Of a DNA stretch of 64,000 nucleotides, positions 17,327-26,882 are shown piece after piece. Within the stretch, counting starts at the first letter, position 1; each line of letters opens with the position of its first letter. The stretch is from the NCBI RefSeq assembly GCF_023716465.1, contig NZ_CP092415.1:3139501-3203500 (forward strand), written 5' to 3'. The notes beneath the pieces were generated by a model. It worked only from the letters and a program-made list of their open reading frames with translations, did not search any database and was not told the origin of the DNA. Made by a program: the position numbers and the translations under genes. This DNA is from Flagellimonas marinaquae (GTDB taxonomy: Bacteria; Bacteroidota; Bacteroidia; Flavobacteriales; Flavobacteriaceae).

Positions 17327-20300
17327 ATGCGTATAATAAAAAAAACCACTATTATATCTTTATTTCTAATAGTTGCCTGTACAAAGAATCAAAAAAGGGC
17401 ACCATTATTCGAATTATTGGATGCTAGAACAACCCAGATAGATTTCAATAATCGGTTACAAGAAACCGATACTATGAACATTGTAGGTTTTGAATATATG
17501 TACAATGGCGCTGGAGTTGGTATCGGTGACATTAACAACGATGGTCTAGTGGACATCTACTTTACTGGAAATCAGGTATCCGATAAGCTTTTCATGAATA
17601 AAGGAGACTTTGTTTTTGAGGATATAAGTGAATCTTCGAATATAGTTTCAACCGGATGGTCCAATGGAGTGACCTTTACAGATATCAATGAGGACGGTTT
17701 TTTGGATATATATGTTAGTCGGGGTGGAACTCGGGAGTGGGAAAAATCGGATTGGGCCAATAGAATGTTTGTTAACAACGGCGATGGGACCTTTACGGAT
17801 AAAGCCAGAGAATATGGCATAGCCGATACCGGGTACAGTGTTCAGTCTGTTTTTTTTGATTTTGATAGTGATGGTGACCGTGATCTGTACGTACTTACGA
17901 ATGCCTTGGTGGATTATAATAGAAATACCTCTAAATATAAAACGAACGATGGTAGTGCCAGTAGTACCGATAAGTTGTACAGAAACAATGGAGACGGCAC
18001 GTTTACCGATATTTCCTTTGAGGCTGGTATAAACATGGAAGGATTCGGTCTTGGGGTGTCCGTTTGCGATATCAATACCGATGGTTGGTTGGATCTTTAC
18101 ATTTCCAACGATTTCTTGACCGATGATCTTTTGTTCATCAATAATGGTGATGGTACATTTACCGATCAGCTTAAGACCTATTTTAGGCATCTTAGCTACA
18201 ATGGCATGGGTAACGATGTAGGCGATTTGAACAACGACGGAAAACCCGAACTCTTAACCGTGGATATGTTTCCCAAAAGCAATGAACGGATAAAACAAAC
18301 CATGATGAAACCGAGCTTGGATGTTTTCTCGCATAATTTGGCCATAGGTTATGCCCCGCAATACGTTAGAAATACATTGCAGCTCAATAACGGTAACAAG
18401 ACTTTTAGTGAGATCGGGCAATTCAGTGGAATTTATAATACCGATTGGAGCTGGGCGCCATTGATTGCCGATTTTGATAATGATGGGCTCAACGATATTT
18501 TTATCACCAACGGGTACAGGAGAGATATTACCAACTTGGATTATCAATCCTATACACAGCGACCCGCAAAATACCAGACCGAGGACGAACTTATTCAGGG
18601 AGAACTAAAGCGGGTCAGTAATCTACCGGAAGTTAAATTGGCCAATTATATATATATGAATAACGGTGATCTTACCTTTTCGGATAAAATTACCGATTGG
18701 GGGTTGGATAAGCCCTTATATTCCAACGGTGCGGCCTTTGCCGATTTGGATAATGATGGAGACCTGGACCTAGTGATCAATAATATAGACGACCCTGCGA
18801 GTATATATAAAAATAATACTATCGAGTTTGCCACATCAAACAGTTCATCTTTTCTTAAAGTGGACTTTAAGGTTAAAGGAAATAAAGATATCACCGGTAC
18901 GGAGGTCCGTATTTATCATGGTGGAAAGTCGCAGTATAAGTTTGTATCCACAGTAAGAGGCTACCTTTCCTCCATGGATTCGGAAATGCATTTTGGTTTG
19001 GGTGATTCAAAAACGATAGATTCCTTAACTGTAAAATGGAACAGTGGTGGCATCCAAACCCTATTCAATATCGAGCCAAATCAAAAAATAACACTCGACG
19101 AATCGGAATCCTTCTTAATTGAAAAGAGTCGGGCAATAATAGACTCCCCAAAGATATTTCGTGACATTATTAAGGAAATGGAAATGGAATACCTACATGT
19201 CGAAGATGATTTTGATGAGTTTAAACTACAGACCACCTTACTAAAAATGAATACAAATTTAGGACCTGGGATTACCGTAGGAGATGTAAATGGAGATGAA
19301 TTGGAGGACTTTTATATTGGAGGAACAAAAGAGAAACCAGGTAAGCTTTACATACAGAACAGAGATGGTAAGTTCTTGGAACAGTCAATCACATGTGCCG
19401 GTTTAAGGGAAGATATGGGTGTAGTATTTGCGGATATTGATGGTGATGGTGATTTAGACCTTATTTCTATTGATGGAGGGGGAATTGAGGAAATGGCCCG
19501 CCAAGAATACACCGATTTTATTTATTATAATGATGGGAGTGGAAATTTTACCTGTAAACCCTTCCTGAAAAGAAAGTCGAGGGGCGGCAGTGTTGAATTG
19601 GCCGATTTTGATCAAGATGGAGATCTGGACATGTTCGTTGGAGGTAGGGTGGTTAATGGATTTTACCCCAAAAGCCCTAAAAGTTACCTCCTACGTAACG
19701 ATTCGGATAGATTTATCGATGTCAGTGAAGAAGTATTGTCCAGTCAAGAACTAGGGATGGTGAGCGATGCCATCTGGACCGATTTTGATAATGATGGATG
19801 GTTTGATTTGGTAGTGGTAGGGGAGTTTATGGAAATCACTTTCCTAAAAAACAAAAAAGGAAAGTTCGAGGACATTACCCACTCCACTGGTTTAAAATAT
19901 ACCAATGGGTGGTGGAACAGCATAGTTTCGGGAGATTTTGATGCCGACGGAGACATGGATTATGTAGTTGGTAATTTTGGATTGAACAGCGATTTTAAAT
20001 GTTCCCCGGAACAACCACTTACCATTTATACCAAAGACGTGGATGGAAATGGGACCATAGACCCGTTGATCAGTTGTTACCGGGAGGGAAAAGAACATTT
20101 GATACATACAAGAGATATTTTGGTCGACCAGATCAGTGCTTTAAAAGGAAGTTTCAAAGACTATCAATCCTACGCCAGTGCAGATTTTGATGAAGTAATG
20201 GAGGCAGCGGGATTAAACGATGCAAGCCAGTTAAAAGCCTATGAATTTGCATCTAGTTATATCGAAAATTTGGGCAATGGAAAGTTTACAATATCAAATT

Positions 20301-20836
20301 TACCTATACAAGTCCAATTCTCTCCTGCATTCGGTTTGTTGACCGATGATTTTGACAACGATGGGAATTTAGATGTAATGATTACCGGGAACCAATTCGA
20401 TGTAGAACCTTTTATTGGACGGAGTGATGCATCCATAGGATACTGTTTATTGGGAGATGGGCAAGGTAATTTTACCATGGCCCAATCTTCGAAAAGCGGC
20501 CTTAATTTATCTGGTAGTGCCAAGGGGGCGGCATTGATTCGATTAAAAAATGGCAATTCGGCAGCTTTGATTGGTATAAACTCCGGAAAAATGTCAGCAT
20601 ATGGATACTACAACCAAGAAAGAAAAACAATTACTTTACAGACGAATGATGCTTTTGTGACAATCACAAAAAAGAATGGTAAAGGCCAAAGAATAGAATT
20701 CCCCTATGGAAATACATATTTGGGAAATTCTTCGCGTACATTAACATACGACCCATCACAAACATTAGAAATCAAAATAATGGATTACAAGGGCAATACA
20801 AGGAAAATCAACCCTTTAACTGCATTAAAGTTATAA
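17327..20836 (+). CDS. VCBS/FG-GAP and ASPIC/UnbV repeat surface lipoprotein
   Basis: 1169 residues from ATG 17327; a GTG at 17294 precedes it, but the internal start gives a proper lipoprotein signal (LFLIVACTKN). The protein has many calcium-binding-like FG-GAP/VCBS blades with DxDxDGxxD loops (INNDGLVDIYF, FDSDGDRDLYV, LDNDGDLDLVI, FDADGDMDYVV), forming two integrin-like propellers. Between them, near residues 520-600, is an ASPIC/UnbV-type domain (VRGYLSSMDSEMHFGLGDS, SLTVKWNSG). Such ~1100-residue proteins are frequent next to SusCD pairs in Bacteroidota, but their role is not established; surface glycan binding is plausible. Confidence 0.88.
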   Translation: MRIIKKTTIISLFLIVACTKNQKRAPLFELLDARTTQIDFNNRLQETDTMNIVGFEYMYNGAGVGIGDINNDGLVDIYFTGNQVSDKLFMNKGDFVFEDISESSNIVSTGWSNGVTFTDINEDGFLDIYVSRGGTREWEKSDWANRMFVNNGDGTFTDKAREYGIADTGYSVQSVFFDFDSDGDRDLYVLTNALVDYNRNTSKYKTNDGSASSTDKLYRNNGDGTFTDISFEAGINMEGFGLGVSVCDINTDGWLDLYISNDFLTDDLLFINNGDGTFTDQLKTYFRHLSYNGMGNDVGDLNNDGKPELLTVDMFPKSNERIKQTMMKPSLDVFSHNLAIGYAPQYVRNTLQLNNGNKTFSEIGQFSGIYNTDWSWAPLIADFDNDGLNDIFITNGYRRDITNLDYQSYTQRPAKYQTEDELIQGELKRVSNLPEVKLANYIYMNNGDLTFSDKITDWGLDKPLYSNGAAFADLDNDGDLDLVINNIDDPASIYKNNTIEFATSNSSSFLKVDFKVKGNKDITGTEVRIYHGGKSQYKFVSTVRGYLSSMDSEMHFGLGDSKTIDSLTVKWNSGGIQTLFNIEPNQKITLDESESFLIEKSRAIIDSPKIFRDIIKEMEMEYLHVEDDFDEFKLQTTLLKMNTNLGPGITVGDVNGDELEDFYIGGTKEKPGKLYIQNRDGKFLEQSITCAGLREDMGVVFADIDGDGDLDLISIDGGGIEEMARQEYTDFIYYNDGSGNFTCKPFLKRKSRGGSVELADFDQDGDLDMFVGGRVVNGFYPKSPKSYLLRNDSDRFIDVSEEVLSSQELGMVSDAIWTDFDNDGWFDLVVVGEFMEITFLKNKKGKFEDITHSTGLKYTNGWWNSIVSGDFDADGDMDYVVGNFGLNSDFKCSPEQPLTIYTKDVDGNGTIDPLISCYREGKEHLIHTRDILVDQISALKGSFKDYQSYASADFDEVMEAAGLNDASQLKAYEFASSYIENLGNGKFTISNLPIQVQFSPAFGLLTDDFDNDGNLDVMITGNQFDVEPFIGRSDASIGYCLLGDGQGNFTMAQSSKSGLNLSGSAKGAALIRLKNGNSAALIGINSGKMSAYGYYNQERKTITLQTNDAFVTITKKNGKGQRIEFPYGNTYLGNSSRTLTYDPSQTLEIKIMDYKGNTRKINPLTALKL

Positions 20837-20837
20837 T

Positions 20838-21728
20838 TCATCGGAGGCCTAAATCCACCAGTGCCGTATCCCTGCTCCTTAGCTCGGAGAAAGCTCTTTG
20901 TAGGTTTCGGGTAACCTCGCCAACTTGATCGTTCCGATAAAAAACATGCCTTCCCAATTCTGCAATGGACGCTACTTGTGTGGTGGTGCCCGTAAAAAAG
21001 GCTTCGTCCATTTGTTCGATATCCGTTTCGGCTACAGCTTGTTCGATTACAGGAAGGTTTAAATCCTTACAAAGACCGATAACAATACGTCTGGTAATGC
21101 CGGCCAATATATGTTCATTGGCCGGATGCGTGATTACCTTGCCATCTTTCACAAAAAATATATTGCTGTGAGACCCCTCGGTGACCAATCCCTGTCTTAC
21201 CAAGGTAGCTTCATTTGCATTGGCGCTCACGGCAGACTCATTGGTCATAATATTGCCCAACAGGGATGTGGATTTTATATCGCATCGATGCCATCTAAAA
21301 TCCGCAGTTAGTATGGATTTCATGTGAGTGGGGTTGACCAACGGAAGCGAATAGGGCAGGGCATACATCATTACACTTGCGCTAACGCCTTTTGGGTACG
21401 AGTGTTTTCGGGGAGCAATTCCTCGCGTAACCTGTATGTAGATCAAGCACGCTTTATCCGTTAAACTCGAGGCCGATATTAGGTTGTCCAGTTCACTTTC
21501 AATCTCCTCTACGGCATAGTCGATGCCAATTTTATTAAGGTTGGACTGGAGTCTGTCAAAATGGGCTTTCTTGTAAAAAATACCATTTTCCAGCTGCATC
21601 ATTACCTCATAAATACCATCTCCAAATAGAAAGCCACGATCGAACACGGATATTTTGGCATTCTCAGATGAAAAAATTTCACCATTTACGTATATTTTTT
21701 CAGGATAGTTTCCTTTGGGTAACATCAT
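20838..21728 (-). CDS. Class IV aminotransferase, D-amino-acid/branched-chain type
   Basis: 296 residues of the PLP fold-type IV family. Lys152 in CDIKSTSLLGN is the expected Schiff-base lysine, and Glu184 in VTEGSHSNIFFV is the partner of the PLP nitrogen. The N-terminal VFDRGFLFGDGIYE and the RGIAPRKHSYP segment resemble D-alanine aminotransferase, but branched-chain or aminodeoxychorismate activities share this fold. Its stop lies 1 base from that of the VCBS gene (convergent). A D-alanine role would fit the VanX-like dipeptidase nearby; this is inference. Confidence 0.85.
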   Translation of the reverse strand: MMLPKGNYPEKIYVNGEIFSSENAKISVFDRGFLFGDGIYEVMMQLENGIFYKKAHFDRLQSNLNKIGIDYAVEEIESELDNLISASSLTDKACLIYIQVTRGIAPRKHSYPKGVSASVMMYALPYSLPLVNPTHMKSILTADFRWHRCDIKSTSLLGNIMTNESAVSANANEATLVRQGLVTEGSHSNIFFVKDGKVITHPANEHILAGITRRIVIGLCKDLNLPVIEQAVAETDIEQMDEAFFTGTTTQVASIAELGRHVFYRNDQVGEVTRNLQRAFSELRSRDTALVDLGLR

Positions 21729-21918
21729 AGTTTTTTAAAATAGTATTTCTGTGAAGTTGACTATAGCGTTACAAAATTAATTTATTCAAATGAGGCGAAA
21801 AATAACTTATCTAGAATAAAAACACATTTTTGGTTCAATGCCCACCTCTTAACAAAACATTGATAAACTTGGTTTTTAAATATGAAGAGTATTACCGTAC
21901 TTCACAAAAAATTATGGC

Positions 21919-22440
21919 ATGACCATTTTTGTTGATATGGACGAGGTGATCGCAGATGCATACCAAGCCCATATAGATATTTATAATAAAGAGTTCAATG
22001 CTCAATTAAAGGCGGAGGACTGCTTCGGCAAAGAAGTTTGGCAATGTGTGCCCGAGGAGCATCAGCAAACAATAAAGGACCATACCTACAGGGATTGTTT
22101 TTTTAAGGATTTAAGTATTATCGCCGATAGCCAAGAGGTACTCAAAGCTTTAAGTGAAAAACACGATGTGTACATAGCATCCGCAGCTATGGAATTTCCG
22201 CAGTCCCTAAGGGAAAAATCGGATTGGTTGGATAAGCACTTCCCATTTATTTCATGGCAAAAACGAATTTTATGTGGAGATAAGCATGTGTTAAAAGGCG
22301 ATGTGCTAATTGATGATCGGAGTAAAAATCTTGCATCCTTCTCCGGAAGGTCCATAATGTTTACTTCGCCCCACAATGTAAATGTGTCAAATTTTGAACG
22401 AGCCGATAGTTGGAAAGAAATCGCGGATAAACTTTTGTAA
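21919..22440 (+). CDS. 5'(3')-deoxyribonucleotidase-like HAD phosphatase
   Basis: 173 residues, the usual size for the 5'-nucleotidase NT5C family. Motif I is FVDMDEV with nucleophile Asp6 and acid/base Asp8. Motif III/IV appears as GDVLIDDRSKNL. It should dephosphorylate deoxynucleoside monophosphates in the cytoplasm, balancing dNTP pools. It is the first of three closely spaced + strand genes (next start 12 bases after its stop) and diverges from the aminotransferase. Confidence 0.8.
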   Translation: MTIFVDMDEVIADAYQAHIDIYNKEFNAQLKAEDCFGKEVWQCVPEEHQQTIKDHTYRDCFFKDLSIIADSQEVLKALSEKHDVYIASAAMEFPQSLREKSDWLDKHFPFISWQKRILCGDKHVLKGDVLIDDRSKNLASFSGRSIMFTSPHNVNVSNFERADSWKEIADKLL

Positions 22441-22452
22441 CTTGTTTCAGAA

Positions 22453-23175
22453 ATGTGTAAGTCCATTTTTAAATTTTCGGTATGTTCCATGTTACTGCTC
22501 TTAATGCAAGGGTGCGCAGCACAATCGCATTTAATTCAGGACGAACTGGACGCCGTTACTGTAGAAAACCTACAATACTATTTATACTACCCAGAGGACT
22601 ATTTTGATTCCGATAAGGAGTTCCCTCTACTACTTTTTTTACATGGCGGAGGAGAATCGGGAAGGGATATAGGTGAGATCAAGAAAAACGGACCCCCAAA
22701 AATGTTGGCGGAGGGCAAGCAATTTCCATTTTTGGTCTTGGCCCCGCAAAACCCGCACATTAAAAAATGGTGGAATACCCAAGCCGTGGTCCAACTTATG
22801 GATTCTGTGGCAAGTAACAATAGAGTGGACAAAAAACGGATCTACCTAACCGGTCTGAGCCGTGGAGGAAGTGCAGCTTGGGAAATGGCCACACAATATC
22901 CGGAAAAGTTCGCGGCCATGGCGGTAGTTTGTGGCATGGCGCCCGTACCTTATGCACATTGGATAGATAGAGATTTGCCTATTTGGGTTTTCCATGGAGA
23001 GGAGGATAAGGTAATTGGGGTCGAGGAATCTGACAGGATGGTGGAAAAATTGAGAAACATGGGGCAAGATATACGGTATACCCGTTACAAAGGAGTAGGA
23101 CACAATGCATGGAGCAGGGCCTACACTACGGATTCTTTATACACTTGGTTCACCAAACAAAAACGGATAAATTGA
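22453..23175 (+). CDS. Lipoprotein alpha/beta hydrolase (dienelactone/feruloyl-esterase-like)
   Basis: 240 residues with a lipobox (LMQGCAAQ, Cys21). The alpha/beta-hydrolase fold is shown by FLHGGGESG near residues 63-70, the nucleophile elbow GLSRGG (Ser136), a GEEDKV acid and the catalytic GVGHNAW histidine near 223. It resembles predicted carboxylesterases and prolyl-oligopeptidase-like secreted hydrolases. It sits in the envelope as a lipoprotein. It lies between a nucleotidase and a dipeptidase gene with gaps of 12 and 5 bases, so it is part of an operon. Confidence 0.8.
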   Translation: MCKSIFKFSVCSMLLLLMQGCAAQSHLIQDELDAVTVENLQYYLYYPEDYFDSDKEFPLLLFLHGGGESGRDIGEIKKNGPPKMLAEGKQFPFLVLAPQNPHIKKWWNTQAVVQLMDSVASNNRVDKKRIYLTGLSRGGSAAWEMATQYPEKFAAMAVVCGMAPVPYAHWIDRDLPIWVFHGEEDKVIGVEESDRMVEKLRNMGQDIRYTRYKGVGHNAWSRAYTTDSLYTWFTKQKRIN

Positions 23176-23180
23176 TATAG

Positions 23181-23906
23181 ATGAAGTACTCCTGGATTTT
23201 TATGGGTGTTTTGATTCTTGGGGCCTGCAAGCAGCAACCCAATGTGTCCAAAAACGATTCAACCCGATCGGATGCAGAGATTGTAATGGATACAATTCCA
23301 AAAGACACCATTGTAGAGCAGAAAAAAACCACCTTAAAAACATTTGAAGGGATAGCGGATACCACCTTTGTACGACTTGCCGATTTTAGTGAGGATTTTG
23401 CATACGACATGCGCTATGCCACAGAGAACAATTTTTTAAAAGCAAAAGTGTACGATTGCCCTGAGTGCTATACCCGTGCAAAAACGGCAAAGGCTCTGAT
23501 CAGAGCCAATAAAGATTTTATGGAGAAGGGGGTAAAGATCAAGTTTTTTGATTGTTATCGTCCCAATTCCGTGCAATACAAAATGTGGGAGATTGTTCCC
23601 AACCCTCAATACGTTGCCAACCCCGATAAGGGATCTATCCATAACAAGGGAGGTGCCGTGGACATCACACTGGTGGACATGGAGGGTAAGGAGCTAGATA
23701 TGGGCACCGACTTTGATTACTTTGGAAAAAAGGCCTATCACGATAATATGGATTTGCCACAAGAAATTCTCGACAACCGTAAATTATTGAAAGAGACCAT
23801 GGAGGCTCATGGGTTCTGGTCCATTAGGACAGAGTGGTGGCACTATAATCTATCGGCGGCATCTAACGATAAGGTGGCCAATTTTAAATGGGAATGCCCA
23901 GATTAG
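23181..23906 (+). CDS. VanX/DdpX-type D-Ala-D-Ala dipeptidase lipoprotein
   Basis: 241 residues with a lipoprotein signal (LILGACKQQ, Cys16). The peptidase M15D zinc site is complete: SIHNKGGAVD (His154, Asp161) and TEWWH (Glu218 catalytic, His221), with the substrate arginine in CYRPNS (Arg127). It cleaves D-Ala-D-Ala and related dipeptides. As a lipoprotein outside the cytoplasm it should act on free cell-wall dipeptides for scavenging rather than protect against vancomycin. Its stop overlaps that of the methyltransferase by 4 bases, in convergent orientation. Confidence 0.88.
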   Translation: MKYSWIFMGVLILGACKQQPNVSKNDSTRSDAEIVMDTIPKDTIVEQKKTTLKTFEGIADTTFVRLADFSEDFAYDMRYATENNFLKAKVYDCPECYTRAKTAKALIRANKDFMEKGVKIKFFDCYRPNSVQYKMWEIVPNPQYVANPDKGSIHNKGGAVDITLVDMEGKELDMGTDFDYFGKKAYHDNMDLPQEILDNRKLLKETMEAHGFWSIRTEWWHYNLSAASNDKVANFKWECPD

Positions 23907-25081
23907 ATTTTGGAACAGACCAGAACGATTAAATTTTCCTCCAGATCTTGGGTAAAGAAAAGGTAATGGTCACCACCCTCTTTAATTTTGTGTTTTTTAC
24001 GGATTTCCGCTACCGAAATGGGGAAGTTTCGGATGGTAATATTGGCCTTTGAGAAGGAAAGCGTTTTCAATGTTTTTTTGGAATAGGGCAATACTTGTTG
24101 GATCTTAAACCGTCTGCCGGGAAATTCCACTAGGTTTTCCGAGCTGTATAAATGGGAGTTCACGTGCAGTTTATGTACACCATGCGCTTGGGCTACCGAC
24201 CTAAACCCACCTGACTTTAAAATGGCTGCATTTGGTTCGTACAAATAGATGGATGGCAAGGCATAATTGCAATTGGTCAGTGGTTCCGATTCCAAAGAAA
24301 ATGTAAACTCGTCTATTTTGTTGGGCTTTATATTCGCGGCAGTAATTTGAATAGGTCCCGAATATCCTTTTTCCAGAACAAATAATAATTCTTTGACATC
24401 GTTTTGCACGGCCACAACAAAGATATCCTTTACAAAACCCAAAGCTTGGACTCCCATTTTTATATCCAAAAGGGGAGAAGTCTTCAAAAGGATGTTCGAC
24501 GTTTTTTTAAAAATCGAAGCTAGATGGCCCGGTACATTTGGCAGGCAATCCTCAAGTAAAAATACCTTTCCTTTTTTATCACTTCTTCGGGAAGGGTCAA
24601 TATAGGCCCAATCAAAATTATGATCGGAACGCATTAAAAAATCGATCCCATCTTCGGGAATACAAGTAATATTTTTTTGCCCTAATATTTTAAAATTATG
24701 TGAAGCAATGGTGCTCAATCCCAAATTTATTTCACAATGAAAAACCTTAAGGACCTTTCGCGCAAAATAGTAACTGTCGACCCCCATACCTCCCGTAAGG
24801 TCGATCAAAGATTTTCCATGGACCAATTGCGACTTGTATTCTGCAGTAAGTTCCGAACTGGTCTGTTCAATATTAAGTTTGTTCGGGTAATAAATATTTG
24901 GTGCATTAAACCAAGTGGGCAGCTTTTCCCTACATTTCTTTTTGGCTTCGATCTGCTCTGCCAATTCTTTTTGTCCAATACCTTCAAAAATAGGTTTTGA
25001 TAGTAAAACTGACATGATGTCAGACAATAAATTTTTGTTTATAAAATCCTGTACACCAGTATTTAGTATTAATTTATTCAA
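23903..25081 (-). CDS. Class I SAM methyltransferase with THUMP-like domain
   Basis: 392 residues from a TTG start. The SAM-binding motif is LIDLTGGMGVDSYYFA (about 92-107), followed by a DWAYIDPSRR motif near 155-164 that resembles the catalytic D/N-PP-Y region of nucleic-acid methyltransferases. The C-terminal half fits the THUMP-like domain seen in these flavobacterial proteins. The target is probably an RNA but is not known. It is the last gene of a three-gene minus-strand operon after the AI-2E permease (7-base gap). Confidence 0.75.
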   Translation of the reverse strand: MNKLILNTGVQDFINKNLLSDIMSVLLSKPIFEGIGQKELAEQIEAKKKCREKLPTWFNAPNIYYPNKLNIEQTSSELTAEYKSQLVHGKSLIDLTGGMGVDSYYFARKVLKVFHCEINLGLSTIASHNFKILGQKNITCIPEDGIDFLMRSDHNFDWAYIDPSRRSDKKGKVFLLEDCLPNVPGHLASIFKKTSNILLKTSPLLDIKMGVQALGFVKDIFVVAVQNDVKELLFVLEKGYSGPIQITAANIKPNKIDEFTFSLESEPLTNCNYALPSIYLYEPNAAILKSGGFRSVAQAHGVHKLHVNSHLYSSENLVEFPGRRFKIQQVLPYSKKTLKTLSFSKANITIRNFPISVAEIRKKHKIKEGGDHYLFFTQDLEENLIVLVCSKI

Positions 25082-25088
25082 AGTGATA

Positions 25089-26189
25089 CTATAAATTTTT
25101 AGTCAACTTCTTCACTATGGAATATTCAGCTAAAAACTCCTTTAAAATCACCTTTATCGCGGTGTACCCCGGTACGGCGATTACCATGCCGACCACACCA
25201 AATAGAAGACCGGCTATTATAATAATGAGGAAAATTTCCAGAGGGTGCGACTTTACGCTTGTGGAAAAAATAAAGGGCTGTGAAAAGAAATTGTCGATGA
25301 GCTGACCTATGGTCAATCCAAGTAAAACATAGAGTGCTTTTGGTAAGATAACTGTACTAAAATCGGCATCGATAAAACTGGTCATGGTAAGGGTGATCAT
25401 AACAGCTCCCCCAATAATGGGCCCTATGTATGGTATAATGTTGAACAGCGAACACAAAAATGCTATAACAATGGCGTTTTCGACACCAACGATCAACAGC
25501 GCAATCGTGTAAATTACAAAGAGGATAAATAACTGTAAAAGTATTCCTGCGAAATATCTGGAAAGTAAATTGTTGATCTTGTCTATGGATTTTATCAAGT
25601 TACTTTCTTTGTTATCCGGAACAAAAGTCAATATTCCATTTTGCATCAATTTACTGTCCTTTAAAAAAAAGAACGAAATAAAGAGGACAGAAAACAAACC
25701 GATACTAAAATTGCTCAATAGATTTACAAAGGAGTTGAGAAAATTTGGGATAAAGCCGAGATCTAATTCTTTTAAAACATTTTCTTCGATATGGGATTCA
25801 TCCAAAAGATTATTAAAACTACCTGTGGAGGCACCAAAATAATCCAGCGTCTGCAGATAAAGTGTATTTAGGTTGCCTTTAAGCGCTTCAATGTCCAAAA
25901 GCGATAAGTTCTTGCTCTGTTCGGAAATCAGTGGTATAAAGAGTGCCAATATGCCCAAAAAAATAGAAATCATAAACACCATTGTCGCCACTACGGCCAA
26001 GGTGTTGGGAAACCTTAGTTTTTTCCTTAAAAACATAACAATGGGCCTTCCCAGCAAGGCCAACACCGCAGCCATGGCCAAATAGGCCAAAACGGATTGT
26101 ATTTTAAAGAAAAACCAGCAAATAAGTGCAATTCCGACCAATATGGCTACGGCCCTGAGTATTCCGTTGGCAATTATCTTAGCATTCAT
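25089..26189 (-). CDS. AI-2E family transporter (PerM-like)
   Basis: 366 residues with about eight hydrophobic segments and the family hallmarks: a central soluble linker (IEALKGNLNTLYLQTL to GFIPNFLNSFVNL), then a conserved membrane block with FNIIPYIGPIIGG and SHPLEIFLIIIIAGLLFGVVGM. Members export or exchange small solutes including quorum signals or act as Na+/H+ antiporters; the substrate here is open. It follows the DUF4159 gene by 3 bases. Confidence 0.9.
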   Translation of the reverse strand: MNAKIIANGILRAVAILVGIALICWFFFKIQSVLAYLAMAAVLALLGRPIVMFLRKKLRFPNTLAVVATMVFMISIFLGILALFIPLISEQSKNLSLLDIEALKGNLNTLYLQTLDYFGASTGSFNNLLDESHIEENVLKELDLGFIPNFLNSFVNLLSNFSIGLFSVLFISFFFLKDSKLMQNGILTFVPDNKESNLIKSIDKINNLLSRYFAGILLQLFILFVIYTIALLIVGVENAIVIAFLCSLFNIIPYIGPIIGGAVMITLTMTSFIDADFSTVILPKALYVLLGLTIGQLIDNFFSQPFIFSTSVKSHPLEIFLIIIIAGLLFGVVGMVIAVPGYTAIKVILKEFLAEYSIVKKLTKNL

Positions 26190-26192
26190 GTG

Positions 26193-26843
26193 TTAACTTT
26201 TAAAAGCGTATTCAATTATGTTGGCGCCCATTTGGAGGGCCTTTATGCGAACTTCTTCCGGGTCGTTGTGCACGGAGGGGTCTTCCCAACCATCTCCAAG
26301 ATCGCATTCAAAGGTGTATAACAGCACCAGTCGCCCCTCGTCAAAAATACCAAAGGCCTGGGGTCTTTTTCCATCGTGCTCATGTATTTTGGGCAATCCG
26401 TTGGGAAACTGGAACTTTTGTGAAAATATGGGATGATCCACGCCCAGCTCCTCCAAGGGCATATCGGGGAAGACTTTGGCCAATTCCCTTTTTAAATATG
26501 GTTCCATGCCGTAATTGTCATCGATATGTAAAAATCCACCGGATAAAAGATAAGTTCTTAGGTTTTCCGCCTCTTCATCCGAAAAGTAGACATTTCCGTG
26601 CCCGGTCATGTGCAGGAACGGAAACTTAAATAGTGAAATACTGCCGACCTCTACGGTTTCCGGTTCAGGTTTGATTGTGGTACCTATATTGGTGTTGCAG
26701 AATTCTATCAGGTTGGGAACAGCGGTTGGGTTGGAATACCAATCACCGCCACCACCGTATTTAAGAATGGCAATCTCCTGTGCGGATGCCATGGTAATCA
26801 TAAAAAAAGTTAAAGTACATACTGATCTGGTAAGTTGTCCCAT
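26193..26843 (-). CDS. DUF4159 periplasmic protein
   Basis: 216 residues with a signal peptide ending ITMASAQ. The domain matches DUF4159, a glutamine-amidotransferase-like flavodoxin fold: YGGGGDWYSNPTAVPNL, FLHMTGHGNVYFSDEEAENLRTYL, GGFLHIDDNYG and a C-terminal HNDPEEVRIKALQMGANI. Family function is unknown; in other genomes it lies near MoxR/von Willebrand or gliding-associated operons, not seen here. First gene of the operon that continues with the AI-2E transporter; it diverges from the DUF1223 gene across about 39 bases. Confidence 0.85.
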   Translation of the reverse strand: MGQLTRSVCTLTFFMITMASAQEIAILKYGGGGDWYSNPTAVPNLIEFCNTNIGTTIKPEPETVEVGSISLFKFPFLHMTGHGNVYFSDEEAENLRTYLLSGGFLHIDDNYGMEPYLKRELAKVFPDMPLEELGVDHPIFSQKFQFPNGLPKIHEHDGKRPQAFGIFDEGRLVLLYTFECDLGDGWEDPSVHNDPEEVRIKALQMGANIIEYAFKS

Positions 26844-26882
26844 CTTAAAACGAATAACTATATAACCAAAAGTACAGCATTC

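Noticed and set aside
17648..18190. A 180-codon minus-strand frame inside the VCBS gene
   Set aside because: It mirrors the repeated Asp/Asn/Gly-rich blades, gives low-complexity Ile/Gly-rich protein and lies fully within a well-supported gene.
23181..23906. VanX-like gene as a vancomycin-resistance determinant
   Set aside because: There is no vanA/vanH partner, the protein is a lipoprotein outside the cytoplasm, and Gram-negative cells exclude vancomycin; scavenging is more likely.
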